Assembly: GCA_947454235.1 (NCBI GenBank)
Contig: CANGIY010000008.1
Coordinates: forward strand, 104,877 to 168,876
Source of the DNA: Chitinophagaceae bacterium
GTDB taxonomy: Bacteria > Bacteroidota > Bacteroidia > Chitinophagales > Chitinophagaceae
Reading direction: 5' to 3'
Length of the DNA stretch: 64,000 nt
Shown here one piece after another: positions 8,932 to 15,644 of the stretch (position 1 is the stretch's first letter; each line of letters begins with the position of its first letter). Position numbers and translations under genes: made by a program. The notes below the pieces were generated by a model. It made no database searches. It was not told where the DNA came from and saw nothing but the letters and a program-made list of their open reading frames with translations.

Positions 8932-9083
8932 AACTGTAGAATCTTCTACAGTTGCTCGGCGGCAAGAATCTGTCTTGCTGTCGCACTCGCAGGTCGGATA
9001 CCTGCGCCCAGCTAAGCGTAGAAGATTCTACGCTTAGCTGGTTACCTGCGCCCATTCAAGCGTAGAAGACTCAACGCTTAGCT
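8932..9083. repeat. palindrome-dense REP-like intergenic element
   Basis: Five inverted repeats are packed into 152 bases between convergent genes. They are AACTGTAGAA/TTCTACAGTT (8932-8953), GCAAGA/TCTTGC (8962-8978), CGCAGGT/ACCTGCG (8988-9006), a 16-bp perfect stem around CTAAGCGTAGAA (9008-9041) and a decayed copy AAGCGT/ACGCTT (9058-9079). The last two belong to a 44-bp tandem unit starting TACCTGCGCCCA at 8999 and again at 9043. This resembles BIME/REP elements mobilised by IS200-like transposases, none of which is seen here. It could also stop transcription from both sides. Confidence 0.65.
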
Positions 9084-9121
9084 ATTTGATGAGGAAGGAA
9101 TAAAGCAAAACCACACCTCAC

Positions 9122-10054
9122 TTACAACTCTTGCACTAGCCTGTAGAGTTTTGACTGCTTAAGATAGGCGGCGACGGTGTTTCTGTCGTCGAAAATTTGG
9201 TTGTCAAGTTTGCTAACATATACTTCATTGCCTAAGCGTATGTAGTCGTCGATTTTTACTTTAACGCCACGGAAAAGGATGTAATGTCTTTGGTAACTCC
9301 CCGCTGCATACTTTACCGTATCTGCACCATCAATTACATACCCTGCAGGGTATTTAACAGAATCGGAAGCAAAGTGTTCAATGGAGCTTAACAATTCACT
9401 TTTAATTGCTTCTGACTGTTCATATTTCATGAATAGCTTTTTGAGCTCTTCTATCACGAGATTAGTGCCATTTTCTTCAACTTCAAACGACACCTTCAAA
9501 AGCTCCTTTTCAGCATCACCTATCCTGTTAAGTCTGCGATACAAATTCGCATATTGAAGTGCTTTGTACACCCTATCAGACGTTTTATGCCCATTTATTT
9601 CGGCATAGAAATGAATGCTTGTATAAACAGTATCAGCCAAACTGAGGTAATAAAGCGATGAATCGTATTTCTTCTTTTTCAAGTAAATCTGAAACAAACT
9701 GGCTGCGGCTTCATGTTTATAATTGTACGAAGGGTTCTGCCCCACTCCATTGATGTCTATTGATTTGGCGGCTGCAAAATCATCATTGAGAACATGCAAA
9801 AACGCAGCTTTTGCTTGTTGGTACTTCCCTCTGTCTTTTTGCATTTCACCGATTAGAAAATAAACCTGCGGGCACATCGGATTTCTTGGGTGGTGCTCAA
9901 CAATATAATAAAAACGGGAGAGTGCTACTTTCAACTGCTTTTGATACATAGCCTCAAGCCCCTCACCTCGGTAATCTTCGGCTGTTTTCTGCCCAAATGA
10001 TGCAATAGACATCGACAATACCGCAAATAATATCAAGATTGCTTTATTGCTCAT
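9122..10054 (-). CDS. secreted TPR-like repeat protein
   Basis: The 310-residue protein has a signal peptide (MSNKAILILFAVLSMSIASFGQ) and tetratricopeptide-like helix pairs around residues 30-60 and 64-90 (VYFLIGEMQKDRGKYQQAKAAFLHVL) and again near 145-190. TPR proteins of the periplasm or outer membrane are generally assembly or scaffolding factors. Its ATG overlaps the stop codon of the upstream gene by four bases (ATGA), indicating translational coupling, so the two products probably act together. The C-terminal 100 residues are not recognised. Confidence 0.65.
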   Translation of the reverse strand: MSNKAILILFAVLSMSIASFGQKTAEDYRGEGLEAMYQKQLKVALSRFYYIVEHHPRNPMCPQVYFLIGEMQKDRGKYQQAKAAFLHVLNDDFAAAKSIDINGVGQNPSYNYKHEAAASLFQIYLKKKKYDSSLYYLSLADTVYTSIHFYAEINGHKTSDRVYKALQYANLYRRLNRIGDAEKELLKVSFEVEENGTNLVIEELKKLFMKYEQSEAIKSELLSSIEHFASDSVKYPAGYVIDGADTVKYAAGSYQRHYILFRGVKVKIDDYIRLGNEVYVSKLDNQIFDDRNTVAAYLKQSKLYRLVQEL

Positions 10055-11361
10055 AACCTAATACTGTTTCGAAAAAATGAATTACCCTCTAAAGTATAAA
10101 ATATAAATTCTTTTTGAGTTAAAAAACAAAAATTCCGAACGGTTGCAAGGGCATCAACAGATTTTTCATCAATGTAGTCACCTATCTCAAAATCGCGGTT
10201 ATTGACCATCAAATGAAATTTTCCCTCGCCCACTTTTTGAATGAGCCAATATCCGTTTTCGCCAAATCCACTACTGAGAACACTTCCGTTGTATAGCCGG
10301 GTTAAATATTCTACTGATATAATAGGCTTTATTGGCTTTGATATTGCATTTTTATATACAATATACACGTCGGCTCTATTAGAAAAACCCCAAAGATTCT
10401 CATCAGCATATTTGCCATAGTTTTCAATCAAGTCTGAAATATTGAGCGTTAATGTTTGAGTAATGTGTGCTTTTAAAACTAAAGTGTCATCGTGATAGAA
10501 GTAAGATGAATCGTCTGTTTGATAAACACACCAATAATGACCATCGGGACTAAGCCCCAATGGCGTGGGGCGAACACCATATTTTGTAATCGGAGCCTTT
10601 TGCTCTAGGTTATTTAACACCCGGTACAAATAGTAATCCCTGACACCGAAATAGGCAGTATTGCAGTTGCTGTTAGAAACCATGTGGCTGACTTCAGAGT
10701 AGTTTTTCAAAACAGAAGAATCAACTTTACAATGTTGCTCTATCTCGATATCCTCATAATAAGTCGGCACATTGCTACTGTCAATTAAAAGCCCGTTTTT
10801 GAAAGTTTTGTATTGCTTGCCTATTTTGTAACAATATGAAACATCGCCATTCTTTTCGAACTTACACCATTTATGCTCCGGATCGGGTGCATCTTCTTCT
10901 TTCAAACTGGCAATCAAAGTTGAATTAATATACAAGTTTATTTTCCCGTACACCTTGGTCCAAAGCGCAACATTCTTCTTGTCAGATGCTAAAATAGTAT
11001 GTACTATCCTTCCCAACTTTATAGGGCCAAACACTTTAGTGCCTTGATAAGGTACGAAATAGATTTCCCTGACTGAATCTGTTGAATCGTTTTTACTATG
11101 AGTAATTACTATATCATCAACGTATTCTGTCTTGAAAAATGGGCCGTATTTACCTTTTTGATCAATCAAAAAAACTGTGTCATTTTTTTCAAGCAATAGC
11201 GAATAGTTCCCTTCATCATCAAATTGTCCCCGGACATCTTTAAGTGGTAAAAAATCGTCCTTGTAGGTTACAATGAGCCTTCTTTGAATGGCCTGTGCCA
11301 AAGATTGAAATGACAACACACCCAGCAATAACGCACAAAAAATGTGTACCAGTCTAACCAT
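10051..11361 (-). CDS. secreted protein of unknown function coupled to a TPR protein
   Basis: The 436-residue product begins with a signal peptide (MVRLVHIFCALLLGVLSFQSL) cleaved after LAQA. The rest is rich in short beta-strand blocks of the type YSLLLEKNDTVFLID, GKYGPFFKTEYVDDIVI and DGHYWCVYQTDDSSYFYH, suggestive of a beta-propeller-like repeat, but no family is recognised. A further in-frame ATG lies at 11379. I prefer 11361 because a good promoter (boxes at 11393-11396 and 11367-11374 on this strand) would start the mRNA at about that codon. Its stop overlaps the start of the TPR gene. Confidence 0.6.
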   Translation of the reverse strand: MVRLVHIFCALLLGVLSFQSLAQAIQRRLIVTYKDDFLPLKDVRGQFDDEGNYSLLLEKNDTVFLIDQKGKYGPFFKTEYVDDIVITHSKNDSTDSVREIYFVPYQGTKVFGPIKLGRIVHTILASDKKNVALWTKVYGKINLYINSTLIASLKEEDAPDPEHKWCKFEKNGDVSYCYKIGKQYKTFKNGLLIDSSNVPTYYEDIEIEQHCKVDSSVLKNYSEVSHMVSNSNCNTAYFGVRDYYLYRVLNNLEQKAPITKYGVRPTPLGLSPDGHYWCVYQTDDSSYFYHDDTLVLKAHITQTLTLNISDLIENYGKYADENLWGFSNRADVYIVYKNAISKPIKPIISVEYLTRLYNGSVLSSGFGENGYWLIQKVGEGKFHLMVNNRDFEIGDYIDEKSVDALATVRNFCFLTQKEFIFYTLEGNSFFRNSIRL

Positions 11362-11366
11362 AACTA

Positions 11367-11396
11367 CAAATTTAGGCATCCTTTATATATTACAAA
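11367..11396 (-). promoter_or_regulatory. Bacteroidota-type promoter, probably giving a leaderless mRNA
   Basis: On the minus strand TTTG (11396-11393) and TAAATTTG (11374-11367) are separated by 18 bases. The box ends five bases before the ATG at 11361, so the expected transcription start falls on or next to the start codon. Confidence 0.5.
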
Positions 11397-11449
11397 GGCG
11401 GCGGGCTTATGAATTTCATTCCATAATTTCAATGAAATTGAGTGAATCA

Positions 11450-12160
11450 CTATTTTACTCCAAAGCGATATCCTACGCCAAATACGAGTACACCCTTATT
11501 GCCAATCCCCACTTCATTATAAATCGTATACCTCTTTCCCGCCTCGAAATTAAACGGAGCAAAATAAAACGCCAGATCGATGGGTGTTGAATGGGTAGAA
11601 ATTTGGTTACCCAGCGTGTTTACTCCCCCTACAAAATGCTGGTTATAGTATGATGAGTCATAAGTATTGGTCTGGTCGCGGTAGCCAATCCCTACCCCAA
11701 CTGCACCATACATTTCTATAATGCCCTTCATAAAATGACCGTAGTAAAACCTGAATTCAGCCATGCCCGAAATATCGGTTAGCTTAAAGTGTCCTTGAGG
11801 GTCGTAATAGTAACGATTCCGCCCACGCACTTTGTATGTTACATAATTGTTCCAAATACCTTCATCACTTTCAAAGTCTGCACATAACGACACCCCATAC
11901 CTCTTCTTTCTCACAGTGTAGCTACAATGCCACGCCCACGACCCACTTTTAATTTGATAACGAGTCTTTTGTTCTATGTATACACCTTGTAAAAGCAGCC
12001 CCGTTGGATACCCAAACCCTACCCTCAATTGAGGCGCAGTATATATTGCAGAGGTATCTTTTTGCCGCGCATGACTCGTTTGCACACTCACAACGAACAA
12101 AATCAGAATAGCTGTTCTACATATTATTAATAATGACGTAAATCGGTTGCTTTGTTCCAT
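11450..12160 (-). CDS. outer-membrane beta-barrel-like protein
   Basis: The 236-residue protein has an N-terminal hydrophobic segment (LIICRTAILILFVVSVQTS) followed by A-R-Q, consistent with a signal peptide. The body is made of alternating strands (QLRVGFGYPTGLLLQGVYIEQ, AEFRFYYGHFMKGIIEMYGA, VGIGNKGVLVFGVGYRFGV) and ends on a strand, the usual pattern for Bacteroidota outer-membrane barrels of about 10-12 strands. No named family recognised. It lies 26 bases from the stop of the DUF885 gene on the same strand and could be co-transcribed with it. Confidence 0.65.
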   Translation of the reverse strand: MEQSNRFTSLLIICRTAILILFVVSVQTSHARQKDTSAIYTAPQLRVGFGYPTGLLLQGVYIEQKTRYQIKSGSWAWHCSYTVRKKRYGVSLCADFESDEGIWNNYVTYKVRGRNRYYYDPQGHFKLTDISGMAEFRFYYGHFMKGIIEMYGAVGVGIGYRDQTNTYDSSYYNQHFVGGVNTLGNQISTHSTPIDLAFYFAPFNFEAGKRYTIYNEVGIGNKGVLVFGVGYRFGVK

Positions 12161-12186
12161 TTCGGGTGCAGGTTCATTTTAGCTTC

Positions 12187-13941
12187 CTAGTGCATTTCTT
12201 TCAGCATCATCTCCTTGATGTATTTAACCGGAGAACTGCCGTAGCTTAAAAATTGTTCATGGAATGATTTCAATTTAAAGTTGCTACCCATCTTTTTCAT
12301 GAGCATACTACGCAAATCGTAAATTTCGGTATACCCCGTGAAGTAACAACACAATTGCACCTGAGTAACAGATACACGCTTCCACTTACCCTCAGCCTCT
12401 GCTTCCTGTTGAAACGCTTCTTGCGTTAGCAATTTCATCGCATCTTGCTTCGACATGTTTTTTGTGTGCACTTTATAGTCGAGAATAGTATTGCAGGTGC
12501 TTCTTAAGTTCCATTTGTAATACATCAGCCACATTTCAGGCGATGCCTCGGTACTTTCTAAACCTTTATCGCCGTCGTATCCGTTTTCAAGCATCATACG
12601 TTCAGTGTAAACAGCCCAACCTTCTATCATAGCATTGTTACCCAGTATCGATTTAATAATGCTTGGTGCCTGATTGGCATACACCAATTGAGTGTAATGA
12701 CCCGGAATAGCTTCATGTATGTTCAGGATCTGTAAAATATAATGATTGTATTCCCTCAGGTAACTTTCTGCTTTTTCTGCTTCCCAGCCATCGAGACTAC
12801 CCACGTTGTAATAAGTGTTTCCGTTTTTATCATAAGGGCCGGGAGCATTGATTGAAGCTCCAGCGACACCTGCCATATAGTCCGGCTCGCGACGCACAAC
12901 AAGCGGTTTTGTTGAATCGATGTAAATCAAATTTTTGTTTTGGATGAACTTAACCAGATATGGAATTTGTTGCTCAATGGCTTTTTGAAATTCTCCCGGT
13001 TTTACGTGCTTTTGCGATAACGCATCAATCATCATTTTTATCGCCTTCAACTTATCTTCAGGCATTGTTACTGCTGATAGGTACTTAGGCCACAACTGAC
13101 TCGTTATTTCAAACATTTTCTGATGCAGCTCTTTCTTATGGCTTTCTGCCTTCGCAAAAATTTCATCAGCCGAATATCCTGACTGTATTTCAAAGTTGAA
13201 TTTCTGCTTGTACAAGTCTGCACCCAACCTGAAGCTACGCGCATTTGACAGGTTTAATGCTTTGAGCCAATCGACATAGCCCTTAATTGCGGCAACACAA
13301 AGCAGTGATTTTGTATGAATCTTTTCTTTTTCAATATCAGTGAGCGTTGATTTCTTTATCGCTTCTTCTAGGTCGCTAGTGAATACCGAAAGCCCACCCA
13401 GGTTTTGATCAATTGCCAGTTGCGTATGCTCTGCGGTTGGGTTCTTGATGTTCGAGCGCGCCACATCGTAGTAGAGCGGTATTTGCAACATTTTCTTGTA
13501 GACATTCCTCAGGCGGTCGTCGAGGGGTGCATAATCGTTGCCCAACATATCGGCAATGGCCCCTGAAACATTGTACTGAGAAGGATCCCACTGCCATGCT
13601 TTGAGTTCGTTAATGCCCCAGATCGCATATTCCATCTGGTTGATGAGCAAATGGAGGTCAATCTTATTTAAATCGCTGAGTGACGAGTCGTCAATTTTAC
13701 GCAAATGCTTTAATTGCTCCTCACAAAAATCGAGTTCTTCATTTCTTGATGCCTGAGTGGGTATCACCAAAACACTATCGTACTTATGGTAACCAATGCT
13801 ACTCGCCCAACCCGGGTACATTCGCCACATTTGCTTCACCACCTTTTCTTTGTACTCATCAAATCTTGCATCAGCGCGCGAACCAGCAAAAACACTCATT
13901 GAAAACATCATTAAACAAACCAAAAAACCTACTTTTTTCAT
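12187..13941 (-). CDS. DUF885 family peptidase-like lipoprotein/secreted protein
   Basis: The 584-residue protein has a signal peptide (KKVGFLVCLMMFSMSVFAGS) and matches the DUF885 family. The family's metallopeptidase-like signature HEAIPGH lies at about residues 409-415, with a second conserved EGWAVYTE block at about 440, giving plausible zinc ligands His409, His415 and Glu440. DUF885 is distantly related to M32/M2-like carboxypeptidases, and the substrate here is unknown. The frame stays open 90 codons further upstream, but that stretch is read-through of a tRNA-like block, so the ATG at 13941, just downstream of a -7 box, is the start. Confidence 0.85.
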   Translation of the reverse strand: MKKVGFLVCLMMFSMSVFAGSRADARFDEYKEKVVKQMWRMYPGWASSIGYHKYDSVLVIPTQASRNEELDFCEEQLKHLRKIDDSSLSDLNKIDLHLLINQMEYAIWGINELKAWQWDPSQYNVSGAIADMLGNDYAPLDDRLRNVYKKMLQIPLYYDVARSNIKNPTAEHTQLAIDQNLGGLSVFTSDLEEAIKKSTLTDIEKEKIHTKSLLCVAAIKGYVDWLKALNLSNARSFRLGADLYKQKFNFEIQSGYSADEIFAKAESHKKELHQKMFEITSQLWPKYLSAVTMPEDKLKAIKMMIDALSQKHVKPGEFQKAIEQQIPYLVKFIQNKNLIYIDSTKPLVVRREPDYMAGVAGASINAPGPYDKNGNTYYNVGSLDGWEAEKAESYLREYNHYILQILNIHEAIPGHYTQLVYANQAPSIIKSILGNNAMIEGWAVYTERMMLENGYDGDKGLESTEASPEMWLMYYKWNLRSTCNTILDYKVHTKNMSKQDAMKLLTQEAFQQEAEAEGKWKRVSVTQVQLCCYFTGYTEIYDLRSMLMKKMGSNFKLKSFHEQFLSYGSSPVKYIKEMMLKEMH

Positions 13942-13958
13942 TACTACCTTTTGTACAT

Positions 13959-13966
13959 CAAAGGTA
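13959..13966 (-). promoter_or_regulatory. -7 box for the DUF885 gene
   Basis: On the minus strand this reads TACCTTTG, a perfect TAnnTTTG box, 17 bases ahead of the ATG at 13941. It fixes the downstream start choice. Confidence 0.55.
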
Positions 13967-14071
13967 CTTTTTAGTTTGGTTCGAAAAGATGTTGTGGAGG
14001 TGATTATTGAGGGTAGATTGGTGGGTGGGGATTGGAGGAACTGAGTCCGATAATATAAGAGTGCCTTAGTT

Positions 14072-14120
14072 TGCCATAAAACAAAAAACTCCGCAATTTG
14101 CGGGGCGTTGTGGAAGCACA
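14072..14120. repeat. direct repeat copy 1 (terminator plus tRNA 3' end plus GIY-YIG start codon)
   Basis: This 49-base block is repeated at 14444-14492 with a single mismatch (CT for CC at 14089-14090), 372 bases away. It contains, on the minus strand, the tRNA-Val 3' end, a GC-rich terminator stem and an ATGGCA corresponding to the GIY-YIG start. Here the reading frame closes after three codons (ATG GCA AAC TAA). Confidence 0.85.
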
Positions 14121-14207
14121 ACTTGTCCCGAACATCGGGACGGGATCGAACCGCGGAACACTCCCGACTAGCCGTCGGGATGCGCTGAACTAGTTGAGCT
14201 ATGCTTG
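14111..14207 (-). pseudogene. tRNA-Val pseudogene with two palindromic insertions
   Basis: It aligns with the intact tRNA-Val genes at both ends but is broken in two places. A 20-base insert at 14121-14140 containing GTCCCGA/TCGGGAC splits the acceptor and T arms. The anticodon arm is replaced by TCCCGAC..GTCGGGA at 14162-14180. The 5' acceptor strand is also mutated, so it cannot fold as a tRNA. Its 5' half encodes the last residues of the GIY-YIG protein. Confidence 0.75.
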
Positions 14208-14449
14208 TCAATTAATTTTTGAATCATCTTTTTGCTTTTCCAACCTTTAATCTGCAGTTCTCGGGCGTAAGCTAAGGCTTTAGATTCATGAACTTCAGTA
14301 AATACTAATTGCCAATCTTTTGATTTGGCAGTAAAGCCATCGTGTTCTGTCAGGTGCTTTTTCAATCGGTCATTCACGTTTCCTCCAGTATGCCCAATGT
14401 AAAATTTATCCATTGTCACAGAGTAAAGTATGTAAACTGTAAATGCCAT
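14168..14449 (-). CDS. GIY-YIG nuclease-fold protein
   Basis: The 93-residue protein has the GIY-YIG core: YILYSVTMDKFYIGHT (residues 5-20; the two motif tyrosines lie in YILY and YIGHT), the RLKKHLTEH arginine block and ELQIKGWKSKK. It belongs to the small single-domain UPF0213/YhbQ-like group, which is abundant in Bacteroidota and of unclear role. The ATG at 14449 gives the standard start MAFTVYILYS; the longer open frame upstream is tRNA sequence. The last 12 residues are encoded by the 5' half of the adjacent tRNA-Val pseudogene and its palindrome, so this tail is acquired. The gene lies between duplicated tRNA/terminator blocks. Confidence 0.8.
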   Translation of the reverse strand: MAFTVYILYSVTMDKFYIGHTGGNVNDRLKKHLTEHDGFTAKSKDWQLVFTEVHESKALAYARELQIKGWKSKKMIQKLIDKHSSTSSAHPDG

Positions 14450-14492
14450 AAAACAAAAAACCCCGCAATTTGCGGGGCGTTGTGGAAGCACA
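14444..14492. repeat. direct repeat copy 2 (terminator plus tRNA 3' end plus GIY-YIG start codon)
   Basis: Partner of the block at 14072-14120, with one mismatch in 49 bases. Here the tRNA end belongs to an intact tRNA-Val and the ATGGCA is the start of the GIY-YIG gene. Confidence 0.85.
14451..14478 (-). terminator. tRNA-Val terminator
   Basis: CCCCGCA (14461-14467) pairs with TGCGGGG (14471-14477) over a 3-base loop. On the minus strand six T follow. It lies five bases beyond the tRNA 3' end and also just before the GIY-YIG start codon. Confidence 0.85.
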
Positions 14493-14557
14493 CGGGATCG
14501 AACCGCGGACCCTCTGCTTGTAAGGCAGATGCTCTGAACCAGCTGAGCTATGCTTCC
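14483..14557 (-). tRNA. tRNA-Val (anticodon TAC)
   Basis: On the minus strand a full 75-nt cloverleaf can be drawn. It has the acceptor GGAAGCA/TGCTTCC, D stem GCTC/GAGC, anticodon stem TCTGC/GCAGA with loop CTTACAA (anticodon TAC, valine) and T arm CGCGG-TTCGATC-CCGTG, with discriminator A. CCA is not encoded. A terminator follows immediately. An identical copy lies at 14691-14765. Confidence 0.95.
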
Positions 14558-14580
14558 AAAATAAAGAACTAAGAACTTAA

Positions 14581-14658
14581 AAGAAACAAACGTTATCAAA
14601 CCGTAGACCACTCCCGACTAGTCGTCGGGATGCTCTGAACCAGCTGAGCTATGCTTCC
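14581..14658 (-). pseudogene. decayed tRNA-Val copy with palindromic anticodon arm
   Basis: It aligns end to end with the flanking intact tRNA-Val genes. The D arm is intact, and the acceptor stem still pairs if two G-U wobbles are allowed, but the T stem has lost two of its five pairs. The anticodon arm is replaced by TCCCGAC..GTCGGGA (14612-14630), with no usable anticodon loop. It shares derived changes (TCAAACCGTAGACCA) with the copy at 14788-14862, so the two descend from one decayed ancestor. Confidence 0.7.
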
Positions 14659-14690
14659 AAAAAGCACTATTCTTGTAAAACAAGATTTTG

Positions 14691-14765
14691 TGGAAGCACA
14701 CGGGATCGAACCGCGGACCCTCTGCTTGTAAGGCAGATGCTCTGAACCAGCTGAGCTATGCTTCC
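14691..14765 (-). tRNA. tRNA-Val (anticodon TAC), second copy
   Basis: Identical over 75 nt to the tRNA at 14483-14557, with the same cloverleaf and anticodon TAC. No strong terminator follows: only the weak TCTTG/CAAGA hairpin at about 14671-14685, without a T run. The transcript may therefore continue through the decayed copy into the first tRNA-Val. Confidence 0.95.
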
Positions 14766-14787
14766 AAAATAAAGAACTAAATACCAA

Positions 14788-14862
14788 AAAGAAACAAAGG
14801 AATCAAACCGTAGACCACTCCCGATATGTCGGGATGCTCTGAACCAGCCGAGCTATGCTTCC
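14788..14862 (-). pseudogene. decayed tRNA-Val copy with short palindromic anticodon arm
   Basis: It aligns end to end with tRNA-Val. The anticodon arm is TCCCGA-TATG-TCGGGA (14819-14834), the acceptor stem again pairs only with G-U wobbles and the T arm is degraded. With the intact gene at 14691 it forms the second unit of a tandem duplication; the first unit is 14483-14658. Both junctions share CCAAAATAAAGAACTA. Confidence 0.7.
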
Positions 14863-15037
14863 TGAAGATTTGCAATTGAATTTCAATCAATTACGCCTCA
14901 TTTTCAATAAGAACTTGTAACCCCTTTTTCGTTTTGGGACTGCAAAGATAATAGCCAACTTCTAAATAACAAAATAATTTCTTGAAGAAATAAAAACCCA
15001 ATACGAATAGGTTTGTTAGTCAATGATTTTAAAGCAA

Positions 15038-15481
15038 TTACTCAGCACTATCGAAAATATTCACATATTGGCATACGTAGTCGCGCTCTACATATTTCTT
15101 TACTTTGATAAAAATATGTGTATTGGGTAACGTCGTGCCTTCATTGCTTTTTGAAACATCGAAAACATCTTTTTTGCCGTTATTAACTTCTTCTACAATA
15201 ATTTGTTTCCACCTGTTCGATGCGTCATACCCCTCTTTAGCCATTTCCTTATTGTGGAACATATCAAATCCATACTTCACTTTGTTTACATTCACCGTTT
15301 TCCAATAACCTTTATCCACTTCATCTAATGACTTAGTTACCTGTACGCCTTCTTTGTTGACTCCAACAAATGTCACTTTCAGTAACTTTTCAGAACTACT
15401 CTTGAGACGTAATGTCTGCCCATTTGTTTTTGAAAATGTTGATAAAGCTATAATTGGAACGATAAGGAAAAACTTCTTCAT
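15038..15481 (-). CDS. secreted protein of unknown function
   Basis: The 147-residue protein starts with a signal peptide (MKKFFLIVPIIALSTFSKTNGQ). The mature part is a mixed charged and beta-rich domain with a repeated KV..GFDMFHN / FDVSKS pattern but no family I recognise. The ATG at 15481 gives the canonical signal peptide; an in-frame start seven codons earlier adds only MVVKQTD. It lies about 160 bases downstream of the Omp28-like gene on the same strand, beyond that gene's terminator. Confidence 0.6.
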   Translation of the reverse strand: MKKFFLIVPIIALSTFSKTNGQTLRLKSSSEKLLKVTFVGVNKEGVQVTKSLDEVDKGYWKTVNVNKVKYGFDMFHNKEMAKEGYDASNRWKQIIVEEVNNGKKDVFDVSKSNEGTTLPNTHIFIKVKKYVERDYVCQYVNIFDSAE

Positions 15482-15598
15482 GTCTGTTTGTTTAACGACC
15501 ACAAAATAACAATAATTCCAGAAAACTATTATGCTACACTTTCAAAAGCTAAATCAAAAGATCCTATTATGCATATTTCCCCCTCCCCCACCAACAAC

Positions 15599-15624
15599 AA
15601 AGGCCGCCCTTCGGCAGCCTTCAT
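15599..15624 (-). terminator. terminator-like hairpin after the Omp28-like gene
   Basis: AAGGC-GCC pairs with GGC-GCCTT around a GAAG tetraloop, with one T-G wobble. No long T run follows on the minus strand (TTTGTTGTTGG), so efficiency is uncertain. Confidence 0.5.
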
Positions 15625-15644
15625 TTACAAAATATACAGTCGCT

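Noticed and set aside
12187..14211. Long open frame extending the DUF885 gene 90 codons upstream
   Set aside because: The extra part translates tRNA-like sequence and the palindrome region, and a perfect -7 box lies just upstream of the ATG at 13941.
14168..14611. Long open frame extending the GIY-YIG gene upstream
   Set aside because: The extension reads through an intact tRNA-Val and its terminator; the ATG at 14449 gives the standard family start.
14671..14685. Hairpin TCTTG/CAAGA between the two tRNA units
   Set aside because: Only five pairs and no T run on the tRNA strand, so it is not a terminator.
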